Positions 32,500 to 42,699 of a DNA stretch of 64,000 nt are shown here, piece after piece. Origin of the DNA: Doryteuthis pealeii (Eukaryota > Mollusca > Cephalopoda > Myopsida > Loliginidae); NCBI GenBank assembly GCA_023376005.1, contig CM042141.1:99328097-99392096 (forward strand), written 5' to 3'. Below the pieces are notes generated by a model, which had not been told where the DNA came from, did not search any database, and saw only the letters and a program-made list of their open reading frames with translations. Positions within the stretch are counted from its first letter, which is position 1. Each line of letters starts with the position of its first letter. The position numbers and the translations under genes were made by a program.

Positions 32500-32740
32500 A
32501 TTTACCAACCCCTCCGCATGAGCAGGTTGCGACAAAAGGTCAATTTCTTAAGTGAAGTTTAACAGGTTTGAATTAAGAGTTTTCCTTCTCCTAGACTGGT
32601 TAGCTAGCCAAGGTTAAAGAGCCCAGTCTGCCCTACTACTAAACCCATAGCTGGAGGGAGAATAGTTGTATGCATATCTTTCCTAAGGGTATTAGTGCAA
32701 TGTGAAATTCAAACAGCCTCGTCCAGAATATTTATTTATC
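32500..32740 (-). repeat. SINE B body, truncated
   Basis: ACCAACCCCTCCGCATGAG, AGACTGGTTAGCTAGCCA and AGCCCAGTCTGCCCTACTAC match the inverted body of the copies at 23900 and 45778. The tRNA-like head is cut off near 32735. Confidence 0.65.
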
Positions 32741-32989
32741 ATATGTGAATGTTTTAACATTTTACAGTATTTATATGTTGTTGTTGTTGTAAAAGTGCAT
32801 TCTCTCTGCTCTTATCATCATCATCATCAAGGTGTGCTGACAGCATGAATTCCTTTGACACTCTCTTGCCATCCGTTCCTATCAACCATTGCTCTTGGCA
32901 TGTTCTCTAGATAGCATACATTACACATAGCTGATAAATCTAAGTTTTAGCTTACTGACTGTCTTTATTTTATTTTCCAGAAATACAAG

Positions 32990-33400
32990 CCCAAATCAGA
33001 CAAGATGTGTTGGATAGTGTGTGTTGGATTATTTGATGGTATATAAGCTGTGCTACAATACACCACTTAAATTTATAGACTAAGGGAGGTCACATGGTTT
33101 ATATCTCAGCCAATCAACAGCCTGAATACGTGGCTGGTTAACTACTTAATCGCTGATACTGAGAGACGTCCATTTGCAATCATTAACGAAGAACTTGCAC
33201 GAATGAGGAGCACCAAGGAACAACCAAAGGATTCTTTACCAAGGATCGCGCTCTGCTTAACACAGAGGATCTCCACTGGACAAGCACTCTTGCTTGAAGC
33301 CTAAAGGATGGCCACTAAAATCGTAACAGTGCGAAGTAACTGGAAAGTTATATGTGCCAATAAACAATGCTTGTTCAGAAAGTAGAAAGACTGAAGTTTT
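32990..33400 (+). other. LTR-like segment, unclassified
   Basis: GATGGTATATAAGCTGTGC (TATA-like) is followed about 290 bp later by GTGCCAATAAACAATGC (AATAAA). The spacing and GC-richer composition suggest a solo LTR or a retrogene promoter, but there is no second copy or primer-binding site to prove it. Confidence 0.3.
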
Positions 33401-33882
33401 CTTTACCAAGACACAAATGAACAAGAAATCAAACGTTAATTTACTTTAAAAAAACGAAGCTGTGTTAAAATGCTATAAGACCTTTAATATTTTACTGTCT
33501 AGTGAAGATGGTCGCAAAAGATCTATAAGAATACAAAGAATGGTTTTTATTTGCCGCAAGAAGCTAAAATATTAGTTGGATGCAAAAGCTTCTAGACTCT
33601 TTGACAAAATCTTTGATTTAAATTAAGAGAAACCATCATTTCTAACGTTTTAAAAAATCCATCTTTATTTTATGAAATTACACTATTGGTCAGCTAAATG
33701 GAGTTTACTGTCGTTAATATTTTTTTCTGGGAACGAAAATCTTTCAATATTTTCAATATTTTTAGAACAGTTAATCAGAGGAGGTTTGTTACAAAATGCA
33801 AAAACAAAAAGTAATTGGAAAGTTATTTATACCAAAAGATACAAAATTTGCAATAAAGGATTAGAGAAAAATGTGTACTTAC

Positions 33883-33987
33883 TGGCATATTGCACATGTG
33901 CCAAGAGTAACTTTAAATGGCATGGTGACACTTTTATAAGGAATGTGACAAACTGCACAGTTTACGGGTGTGTAGCCATCTTCAATA
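33883..33987 (-). CDS. C2CD5: C2CD5 exon: CxxC...CxxC knuckle
   Basis: Acceptor TTTCTAATTTCAG, donor GCCA|GTAAGT. Enters with one base (Ser), 34 codons, leaves two bases. It reads IEDGYTPVNCAVCHIPYKSV, then TMPFKVTLGTCAICH with the next exon. C-x2-C-H-I-P-Y and a second C-x2-C match vertebrate CGFCHIPYDELNMPF and YCYNCRKQ. The four cysteines form a likely zinc knuckle. Zinc binding is inferred from spacing only. Confidence 0.93.
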
Positions 33988-34034
33988 CTGAAATTAGAAA
34001 TACAATTACAATAGAGATAGAAATCATCACTTTT

Positions 34035-34040
<6 letters not shown>

Positions 34041-34078
<38 letters not shown>
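34041..34078. repeat. (AT)n microsatellite
   Basis: About 19 AT units, some 55 bp upstream (transcript sense) of the exon at 33883-33987, close to where its branch region should lie. Confidence 0.95.
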
Positions 34079-34082
<4 letters not shown>

Positions 34083-34569
34083 AATGTAAACTTATTGAAC
34101 AAGAGAAGCGAACTGTTTTCCAAATGTAGACATTTAAAAAAATTCTATTATATCATTTGCCAATTAATCCCTTATTTTTCACCCTCTATTTATCTATAAA
34201 AAAAAAAAAATAAAAAATTTTTTTTCTTTTCTTCATCATTAAGACGTAAGCATGTTTATTCTTTTTAAATATAAGTTTTGTGTTATAACATTCCATTGCG
34301 TGAACATGCTTCACATTATATAAATGCTGAACAAGCCACTGTTTTAATATTTTTGACTGTCTGAAGATTGCATGATGTGCATGAAACCGCAGTTAGGAAA
34401 TATTAACACTATAATATTTAATTCGTAACTTTATATATATATATACACATACTAGACAAAACATGACCAGTTGGGTCACACCATGGGTAGATAATTGGGA
34501 TTAGGGAAAAGAGACTTTGCAAAGATAATTAAATTTTTTTTAAAAATATGACTGTAGAGTCTTAAAAAA

Positions 34570-34998
34570 ACATTTAAGTCATCTAGTAAGTTTTCTAAGA
34601 AAGGAAACGTTTGACCTAATTTATATTGAAATGGATCAAGGAATTTTATCAATCTTAACATACAAATAAAGTGTGAAATTAAAATGTCCCTCTCACAATC
34701 ACTCACCCATCTCTCTCCTTACTCACACAGAGAAACTAACATATATAATGAGGAGGTAATCAAGATATACAAAGAGAGGGGAAAAGTGATAGACAGAATG
34801 TTAAGTAATGGACGGGTCAGTTTGTGACTCAATCGCAAATTACAACTAATTAGAACCAATTAAAATGGAATTTTTTTCCAAACATAACTCAATCCTAAAA
34901 GCAAGGAATATTTTAGTATGAATTTTGTGTCATTAAACTAAACAGGAAAAAAGCCTTGAGGAGACAAACATTGATTCGCTCAGCTCCATTATTATTAT

Positions 34999-35071
<73 letters not shown>

Positions 35072-35080
35072 TATATATAT
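34570..35080. repeat. Dispersed repeat X, uninterrupted copy 2
   Basis: Matches 320-660 and 1080-1140 end to end (GGAAACGTTTGACCTAAT; ACACAGAGAAACTAACATAT; GGAGACAAACATTGATTC). It lacks the insertion seen in copy 1 at the join near 34951-34960. Ends in (AAT)n(AT)n at 34988-35080. Confidence 0.8.
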
Positions 35081-35167
35081 ACAGCCCCAGCTGACAGGGC
35101 AGAGATAATTAATGTTAATAACAAAAACAAAGTGCTGAATACTAAAAATGAAAGATACAATAAAATA

Positions 35168-36366
35168 ACACATCACTCAATAAGTCCCAAGCCTGACCTA
35201 TAGATGGCGCCAGTAATAAAAAAATCCATATAATTTTTATAAAGTACTAACCTTCAAATGACGTGTCAAAATTTAAGCCCAATCGGATTATTAGTTGACA
35301 AATTAAAGTTATTTAAGTGAAGCTACTGTTGCAAATTTTCAAAACAATGGACAAATCAGAATTTTGTGTTGATAAAGCATTGCTTTCTGATGGGAAAAAA
35401 TAACTGTTCAAGCAAAGCAAGTTGTACAGACACAAATGATGCTGAACACTCAGGTCGCCCAAATTCGGCAGTTGTCCCGGAAAACACCAAAAAACTCCAC
35501 AAACTAATTTTAATCGATTGTAAATTGAAGTAGCATTAGATAGCAGAGGAGTTGAAGATATCAAAAGGCAGTGTAGTCACCATTTTGTATGAACATTTGT
35601 CAATGAGAAAGCTGTGTTCAAAGTGGGTGCCGTGTTTGCTCAGAGTCGGTCAAAAACAGCAATGCGTCAATGATTCAGAGCGTTGTTTGCAACTGTTTCA
35701 ATGCAACAAAAAGGAGTTTTTGTGTAAATATGTGACAAGGGATGAAACATGGATCCACCACTTCACTTCTGAGTCAAATCAACAGTCAGCTGAGTGGACA
35801 GCAGCAGGTGAAAGCTGTCCAAAGCAATAAAAGATGCAAACATCAGCAGGCAAGATTTTGGCCTCCGTATTTTGGGATGTGCATCGATTACTTTGAGAAA
35901 GGAAGAACCATCAATAGCAAATATTATATAGCATTATTGGTGCGTTTGAAGGAAGAAGTCACTAAAAACGGCCGCAAATGAAGAAGAAAAAAGTGCTCTT
36001 TCACCAAGACAATGCACTGTGTCACAAGTCGTTCGCAATGATGGCAAAACTAAATGAGTTGCACTTCGAATTGCTTCCATACCCACCCTATTCTCCAGAT
36101 CTGGCCCCCAGCGACTACTGAGTGTTTGCAGACCTCAAAAGAATGCTCCAGCGAAAGTGATTTGGTTCCAATGGAGAAGTGATATTGGAAACTGAGGCGT
36201 ATTTTGAAGCCAAAGACAAATTGTTCTACAAAAAAGGCATTGAATTGTTAGGTAAGCGTTGGAATCAGTGTATTACCCTAGAAGGAGACTCTGTTGATGA
36301 ATAAAGTCAAATTTTGCCTAAAAGTTGTTTTATTAGTTAGGCCTGGGGACTTATTGAGTGATGTGT
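35168..36366 (+). mobile_element. Full-length but decayed mariner transposon
   Basis: Inverted ends ACACATCACTCAATAAGTCC and its complement lie exactly next to TA dinucleotides (35166-35167 and 36367-36368), the mariner target duplication. Length 1199 bp is normal for the group. The transposase frame, from about 35347, is broken by many stops and frameshifts. Recognisable pieces are TRDETWIHHF, a YSPDLAPSDY-type motif near 36085-36118, and a C-terminal end with KRWNQCITLEGD near 36255-36285. It sits 16 bp inside the intron after the C2CD5 donor at 36384. Confidence 0.9.
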
Positions 36367-36384
36367 TAGTTCACCAATATTTAC

Positions 36385-36582
36385 CTGTTTTGTGCTAATT
36401 GGTTAGCTAGGTTCACGTCAACAAACAACTTTTCCTTTTCGACGGGAGGGGGGACCCGTTCCCCTGCTTGTACTTGTGTGGGTTGAGGAATTTCTTTATG
36501 AGTACCAATTGGCAGAAGCACATCTAAATTACTATTCACAACTGCAGCTGTGCCAATGGCTGATAAAATAATCACTTCATCA
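36385..36582 (-). CDS. C2CD5: C2CD5 exon: end of first YbjQ-related domain plus Pro/Glu linker
   Basis: Acceptor TCGATCAG, donor AACAG|GTAAAT. One base completes Cys, 65 codons follow, two bases remain for Ser. It begins CDEVIILSAIGTAAVVNSN, matching vertebrate CEEVCILSASGTAAVLNP. A longer linker with PQPTQ and VPPPVEKEK follows, then VNLANQLAQN. The donor-side intron is interrupted after 16 bp by a mariner element, so little native sequence remains beyond the U1 site. Confidence 0.93.
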
Positions 36583-36717
36583 CTGATCGATTTAAAATAC
36601 AACAGCACATAAAAGAGAATAAAAAGAATACAAAAAATTTATCATCTTTTTAAATGTGACAATACAAAAACAAAATTTACTACTAATTCTATTTGCTTTA
36701 ACCAAAAGATATTAGAT

Positions 36718-36800
36718 GGTTGATTGGTTGGATTTTACGACATGTCAACCCTTATTGGGTTATTTTATACCAAAGACATTTTGTTTTATTCATTCTTGAT
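36718..36800 (+). repeat. 590-bp repeat, 5' fragment
   Basis: TTGATTGGTTGGATTTTACG with ACATGTCAACCCTTATTGGG. Confidence 0.7.
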
Positions 36801-37123
36801 GGATATTTAAAATTATCTTTTTAAAACTCAATTTTTCTAAACACATTTTTTAAAAACTCACATGATACATGGTTACAAACTAGCATATTAATATAATCTT
36901 TGAAACTGAAATTTTAATCTACACTTTCCTTACAATTTGTATATTTATAACTGAAGGTGTGACACACATTAATGATAAGTACATAGTTACAAACAAGCAT
37001 GTTAATATATAGAGAGCAATTTTCATCTACAATTTCCATACATTTTGTATTGTTTGAATAATTCTTTTTTTTTTTTTTTACAAAACTGTCAAACAAGTCA
37101 TTCACATGTTAAATTATTCTTAC

Positions 37124-37238
37124 CATATAGAAGTTTCTTCACTATAACCTATCACAGCATGGCATCCCATCGCACGGCAATGGGATCGAATTTCTGTTCT
37201 TATTTCAATCCACCAAGCGTCTCTTGTCTCTGGTTCTT
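37124..37238 (-). CDS. C2CD5: C2CD5 exon: RDAWW / GCHAVIGY core of first YbjQ-related domain
   Basis: Acceptor TTGCCTTTCAG, donor ATATG|GTAAGA. Two bases finish Glu, 37 codons follow, two bases remain for Cys. It encodes EPETRDAWWIEIRTEIRSH and CRAMGCHAVIGYSEETSI. The RDAWW block and the G-C-H-A-V-(V/I)-G-Y signature are hallmarks of C2CD5; G-x-x-A-V-(V/I)-G is also the core of bacterial YbjQ-family proteins. One of the most diagnostic exons of the gene. Confidence 0.95.
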
Positions 37239-37621
37239 CTGAAAGGCAACAAAAGTTGCACTTGTTAGATCTCATTGACAAAAAAATGAAAAAAAAAATC
37301 TTTTTATTTACTTATCTAAATTTATTAAAAAAACTAGCAAATATATGCACACTCCAGGTGCAAGTATTTAAAGTTTTAATTTAAAAAAATATTATATTAA
37401 ATTAAAAAGACTAATGAAACTAAATAAGAATGCAGATGAAAATTTTTGAAACAGGGGGGGGGGGTATAATTGAAAAATAGAACAACTGAAACCGACTCTT
37501 CTATCACCCCCATCTTTCATTGCTAAATTGTTTCTAATTTAACTATTTAGTTAAAAGAGGAAGTAAAGAATAAAATTACAGGTCATTGTTTATTGTGAAA
37601 GAAAGTTTTTTAAAATAGTGA

Positions 37622-37656
37622 TGCATTGGAAATGATTAGGTAAGCGTTGGAAACAG
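37622..37656 (+). pseudogene. Small mariner fragment
   Basis: GCATTGGAAATGATTAGGTA and AGCGTTGGAAACAGTG match the 3' end of the mariner at 35168-36366 (AGGTAAGCGTTGGAATCAGTG). The next MITE begins directly in it. Confidence 0.6.
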
Positions 37657-37962
37657 TGATGCTGATAGCTTTTTAATTTAGTGCGCGGATTTGAATGAGT
37701 CCTTGGGAAATTTGATGGATCCCAACTAAAGTTTCTTAATGAATTGTAGAGTTTTTATCTATGAACAACTAAAGCCGTCTAACCCCTACCTTGTACCCCC
37801 TTACAGTGTAATTTGTTTCCAAGAAAATATTGAAATGTATTTATTGTTAGCTTGAAATGGTGAGGGAAGAAAAAAAAACATTGGGTGCATGGATACAATT
37901 TTTTTGTGTCCTTTTAGATTTTTATGCATCAGTGACTCAGGACATGTACCTATCAGCATCTC
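37657..37962 (+). mobile_element. MITE, family TGATGCTGATAG, copy 2
   Basis: Ends GTGATGCTGATAGC and CTATCAGCATCTC; the same interior landmarks as 22964-23288. Confidence 0.8.
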
Positions 37963-38141
37963 TGGTGCTATAAGAGAAGTGGTGAAAAATGAATTGGTGA
38001 TGTGGCATATCCATTTGTTGAATGAAAATCTTTTTTATATCCAAATATCTTCAACCAATTGGACTGCCATAAATTAAAATAAAAAGGTCATTTGAAATGA
38101 TAATGAAATATTGTAGTATAAAAAAACAAAAAATAACTAAC

Positions 38142-38250
38142 CAGGGTTGTGTATCTTGTCTAAGAGTTTCACAGATTTTGCCGATACAATCCCACCTATA
38201 TGAACAATAAAACCTGGAGGAAATGTCTTCATGGTGAAAAATGGATATTC
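38142..38250 (-). CDS. C2CD5: C2CD5 exon: start of first YbjQ-related domain (PFFT..FPPGF)
   Basis: Acceptor GTTTTTTCCAG, donor CCTG|GTTAGT. The exon encodes EYPFFTMKTFPPGF, then IVHIGGIVSAKSVKLLDKIHNP, ending with the first base of a Glu codon. This is nearly residue-for-residue the vertebrate segment EFPFFTLTAFPPGFLVHVGG. The VSAKSVKLLDK part resembles the first strand and helix of the YbjQ-type fold, for which C2CD5 has dedicated related domains. Confidence 0.93.
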
Positions 38251-38507
38251 CTGGAAAAAACAACAAATTTTCATGTAAACAAATACAAAATAAAATCATA
38301 TAAAACAAGAGTATACTTTTAAAGGATTTAAAAATGTCTTCTAAGTTGAAATAACCTGAATTATATGGTAAATACTTTGAATTTATTATCTATTCCATGA
38401 GGTTATCATAAACAGTAAATTTAAATATACAAAGGAGAAATTAGCCACAGTTTCACCATGACATATCTTTATTATTGTCCCATTGTGTTCTGTGCATGCC
38501 TGATCAG

Positions 38508-38806
38508 TGATGCTGGTAGCTTTTTGATTTAGTGTATCCTGGGACACACATATTTGCTTTGAATTAGTCCCTGGGAAATTTTGATGGTTTTATTTATGAT
38601 CTGGGGAAACAACTAAAGCTGTCTAACTCCTACTTTGTAACCTATCCTTTCCTATTTCTAAGAAACTATTGAAATGTATTTACAGTTAGCTTGAAATAGT
38701 GAGGGAAGAAAAAAGAAGAATACTGGGACACACGGATATGATTTTACTGAGTCCTTTTAGATTTTTATGTGTCAGGGATGCAGGATGCGTACTTATAGCA
38801 TCTCTG
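38508..38806 (+). mobile_element. MITE, family TGATGCTGATAG, copy 3
   Basis: Starts GTGATGCTGGTAGCTTTTTG and ends CTTATAGCATCTCTG. More diverged than copy 2, which lies only 546 bp away across an exon (38142-38250). Confidence 0.75.
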
Positions 38807-38812
38807 CCTGCT

Positions 38813-39140
38813 TATAGTTGGTTGGTTGGACTTTATAATATGTCAACCCTTCTTGGATCATTTTATGCCAAAGACGTTTTTGTTTTATTCATTCTTCATG
38901 GGTATACAAATTTTTTTTTTTCAAACTCAATTTCTTTTTAACACAATTTTTTAAAACCCATTTTTTCTATTCAACCCATAGATAGGACCCTTACAGGTAC
39001 TTCCACTCCAGGTGAGAGTGGACCTGGGAGTAATGGTGATGAAGGGGTACTCCACACTCCCCAGAGCTCCAGAATTGGAACTTCCCCACTTGATGCATTT
39101 TAACATCATACTCAGGATACTAAAGACCCTCAGCCACCAC
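38813..39140 (+). repeat. 590-bp dispersed repeat, 5' half
   Basis: TTGGTTGGACTTTATAATAT, ACAGGTACTTCCACTCCAGG, GGGTACTCCACACTCCCCAG, AGGATACTAAAGACCCTC. Confidence 0.8.
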
Positions 39141-39261
39141 CATCAGGGCCAGACAGATTTATGGTGGAGATTACCTTGATACCTTTTCTCCAATGACTAA
39201 CTAACTTCTATATGAGTTTTAATTCAGTTGGCATTCCAATATAACTTGTGAATACACCATC

Positions 39262-39445
39262 TAGATGTCAAAAGTGCTTATTTAAATGCTCCATTAGACT
39301 TTGACATACATATATCACCCAGAAGGTTTTGAAAATGAAAATTGTGTATGGAAACTTAAAAAGGCCCTATATGGTTTGAAACAAAGTGGGCATCTAGCAC
39401 ACACCTTATATACAAAAATTCTCAACAGTCTGTCTATCTGTTTGT
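39262..39445 (+). pseudogene. Ty1/copia-type reverse transcriptase fragment
   Basis: DVKSAYLNAPLDFDIHI in one frame, then after a 1-nt shift HPEGFENENCVWKLKKALYG and LKQSGH. D-V-x-x-A-(Y/F)-L-N and P-E-G-F...(V)W-(K)L-K-K-(A/S)-L-Y-G-L-K-Q are diagnostic copia reverse-transcriptase motifs. Only about 60 codons survive; no LTR, integrase or RNase H is seen. Antisense to C2CD5. Confidence 0.85.
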
Positions 39446-40045
39446 ACTGCTCTCTGCACAGGTTAAGATTGTATTTGGGGGGAAATGAATAAATAAAGTG
39501 TACAGAGAAATATGTTTCCGATTAAAGAACAGACAATCCCCATCAGAAGAAAGACATCCAATATGAAAGAGAAGAAGAATCACAACTTAAAAGAGAAGCA
39601 ATAACCCGTGAGGCAAAAACATGTTAGAACAGTGGTTCTCAAACTTTCAAGTCCGTAGACCCCTACAAAAATGTTTGTAGGACTCAACTTTTATTTAAAG
39701 AAGGAAAAAAAGAAAGAGAAACATTAGTTAAAACAAAAAGCAAAAAAACAAAAACACTATGAACTTTTATTTTCTGTACATTTTGTCTGTGTTGAAAAAT
39801 AATAATTATTTTAATAAATAAAATAATTATTTTATCCCCATTCAATTTTCTCTTTGTTTGAGTTTTTCTTTTTTTTAAAAAGAAAACTTTATCTGCAATA
39901 TTTATTCCATATTTTCCCTGGAGATTCTTGTTTTTTTTTTTTCTTGGAGAATTCATGCCTTACAAAAAAACCACTGAGACCACACGACTAGCGGACAGGG
40001 TTTAGATTTAATCTATTAAATCTATTAACACTTTGTGACACTTAC

Positions 40046-40167
40046 CAACATATCAATTGTTGGTTGAGGTTGCGCTATGCCTGACTTGTGACCTGATATA
40101 CGTCCAGATAAACCACTGAGGGCACCAGTACCACTACCACTGCCACTGCTGCCAGTTAAGCTACCAC
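40046..40167 (-). CDS. C2CD5: C2CD5 exon: Gly/Ser-rich linker
   Basis: Acceptor TTATCTTATCAG and donor TTG|GTAAGT. Two nucleotides complete the Gly codon from the previous exon, then 40 codons to a phase-0 end. The start is a flexible GSLTGSSGSGSGTGALSG linker; the end is HKSGIAQPQPTIDML. It occupies the place of the vertebrate GMGSGSAGKEGG...ALEQR linker between the Ser-rich stretch and the PFFT domain. Low complexity makes this exon alone unrecognisable; phase and position support it. Confidence 0.85.
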
Positions 40168-40448
40168 CTGATAAGATAAGACACAAACAGTGATATTAGG
40201 AAAACATCAAAGGGAAGTAAATAAAAGTAAAATTATTGGCTTAAATAAGAAACATTATTTTCATTTAATAATTTTGATCAGTTGGAAATTTATAAGAAAA
40301 TTCTGTTGTTGTTAACCAGAATAAATTGAATATATGTATATGGATTTCTCCATATGTTTATTCCTTGAAATCCTGAAATAAAAGATTATTTCAAAATTCT
40401 AGTAAAAATCAAGTAGAATTTTGAAGAATGAGAGCATTTCTGAAATTG

Positions 40449-40490
<42 letters not shown>

Positions 40491-41688
40491 AAAAATAGAA
40501 AGACAAAACTAATTTTCTTTATGAAATATTCTGACATGAAGTTGATATATATATATATATATATTGTTCAACTGCTACTTAAATGTTTTTGATGTAGCAG
40601 CAGCATTAGTAGTTAATCCAAAAAGTGTTCAATTTATTTCATACAACACAGAGCATTAATAGTTGTAGAAAAAGGTTTTTCTCTCAACTGTATATATCAA
40701 GAAAAACTTTTCTACAACTTTCCGGACCAATTTTTTAACATCAGGGTGGAATTCGTTAATAAGTCCAACAAATTTTTTCTTCCCACTATGAAGTACCATC
40801 TTCAGGGAGGAGGTTGTAATTGAGTGTTTGTTCCAAGAATTAGTATAATTAAGTATAATATTCAACTGCTTTTATCATTTTTTAAATTTATAATTATAAA
40901 ACAAAAACAATAATGAATTTATATACATGTGTGTGTGTGTGTGTGTGTGTTGTAGAAAGGATGACAACAGAAAAAGATTTTAAAAATCAAACAAGTCACA
41001 TTTTTGAGCTTTTGTGAATAATAAGTTGGAATAATGAATGAATATAAAAAGTGCTCAATACATATGTAGAGCTGGTTTAGAAAACCGATAATAGAAAATA
41101 TCTACCTAGGTTTCATTAAGACACAATAAATTTCATTATTATTATTATTATTTTAAAGAACTATAACTCAGGATAACTCTGACTGAAACTGATTAGAAAA
41201 AGCATATGTAAAAAAACAAAAAAAAAACATTACAGAAGGAATGCAGCATGTATTTAATTTTTTTTTTTCGATTGATACACTATTTACCTTTAATATTTAA
41301 CAAGATATGCGGGTCAAACAAGCAGCAATATGAGAGTGCACAGAGTTAAAATCAACACCAACTATCTGTTTTGCACCTATGTGATTTTTTAAATCAAGTT
41401 GATCTGAAAATCACATAACTGACAGTTACTAAGTGATGTTGATTTAAAGAATTCTTCCATTAAAAATAAATTCTCAAAAAATTGATTTAAAGAATTCTTC
41501 CTTAAAAAATAAAGGAAAAAATTGTGGTTTTCAGCATACTTATATATATATACTATTTTTGATAAAAGAAACTTTGGTTTGGATCATTAAATTTGGTTAA
41601 TATTTTCAAAAATATTAAAGAGGTTTTTGTTACATAACTATTTTTTAAAAATTCAACCTACCTGTATGATCTTGGACAAGGGTTGTAT
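40168..41688. other. Intron start, mostly featureless
   Basis: A 40-bp poly-A run at 40449-40488, (AT)n at 40544-40564 and (GT)n at 40927-40950. CTACTTAAATG...AGCAGCATTAG at 40570-40640 resembles part of 1390-1460 (TCAATTGTCGCTTTC, AGTGTTCAAT). No gene. Confidence 0.6.
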
Positions 41689-42130
41689 GTAATCTACATA
41701 TGAAGGTATAAGATATATGTAATTTGCATACACAGGTATGGGATATATGTAATTTGCATACGAAAGTATGGGATATATGTAATTTGCATACGAAGGTATG
41801 AGATATATGTAATTTGCATACGAAGGTATGAGATATATGTAATTTGCATACAAAGGTATGGGATATATGTAATTTACATACGAAGGTATGGGATATATGT
41901 AATTTACATACGAAGGTATGGGATATATGTAATTTGCATACGAAGGTATAAGATATATTTAATTTGCATACGAAAGTATGGGATATATGTAATTTGCATA
42001 CGAAGGTAGGGATATATGTAATTTGCATACAAAGGTATGGGATATATGTAATTTACATACGAAGGTATGGGATATATGTAATTTACATAAGAAGGTATGG
42101 GATATATGTAATTTACATAAGAAGGTATGG
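41689..42130. repeat. 30-bp minisatellite carrying POU octamers
   Basis: About 15 units of GAAGGTATGGGATATATGTA + ATTTGCATAC. Nine units contain ATTTGCAT, the reverse complement of the POU/Oct octamer ATGCAAAT; most others have ATTTACAT. Because 30 is a multiple of 3, repeats give long periodic open frames on both strands that are not genes. Confidence 0.93.
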
Positions 42131-42259
42131 GATAGATATATTTTCATGCAATGAAAAAGGAGTGAATATATACAACAAGAGGAAAATAAATTGTTTAAAT
42201 TCAATTTGAAGTTATGTTCTAGCTAAATCCAAAATAACCAGAGGAAAAAAAAAATATAT

Positions 42260-42540
42260 ATATATATTATACTAAAACTGAGCGAATCAACTTTTGGCAC
42301 CTAAAGGCTTTTTTCCTTAGTAAGTTTAATGACATAAAACACATCCCAAAATAGTAATTACATTTAGGATTAAATTATGTTTGAAAAAAATTCCATTGCA
42401 TTTGTTTCTAATTAGTCGTAATTTGTAGTTAAGTCAAAAATCCACCATTCTCTGTCTATACTGACAACCTGTTTCTTTCTCCCCCTCTCAATATATTTAG
42501 AATACCTACTCATTAAATGTGTTACTTTCTCTATTCTCGT
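42260..42540 (-). repeat. Dispersed repeat X, inverted partial copy
   Basis: GAGCGAATCAACTTTTGG, GGCTTTTTTCCTTAGTAAGT, AATGACATAAAA, TAATTAGTCGTAATTTG match the repeat at 34570-35010 in reverse. Confidence 0.65.
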
Positions 42541-42616
42541 CAAGTGTGAGAGGGAGAGAGAAATTCAAATTTCCAGCAGACAATGACTGTGATTGCTGAT
42601 GTAAAACATTAATGCG

Positions 42617-42629
42617 ACTGACTGACTGA

Positions 42630-42692
<63 letters not shown>
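42617..42692. repeat. (GACT)n then (TC)n microsatellite
   Basis: Short GACT run leading into about 31 TC units; purine-rich on the C2CD5 transcript strand. Confidence 0.97.
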
Positions 42693-42694
<2 letters not shown>

Positions 42695-42699
42695 CCCAG

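Noticed and set aside
33672..34199. 175-codon plus-strand open frame
   Set aside because: It lies across the C2CD5 exon 33883-33987 on the opposite strand and runs into an (AT)n tract; no similarity.
35347..36304. Functional transposase in the full-length mariner
   Set aside because: Many in-frame stops and frameshifts; only isolated motifs remain.
41645..42209. Open frames of 66-127 codons with a repeated peptide on both strands
   Set aside because: They result from a 30-bp tandem unit, a multiple of three without stops; no start context, splice context or similarity.
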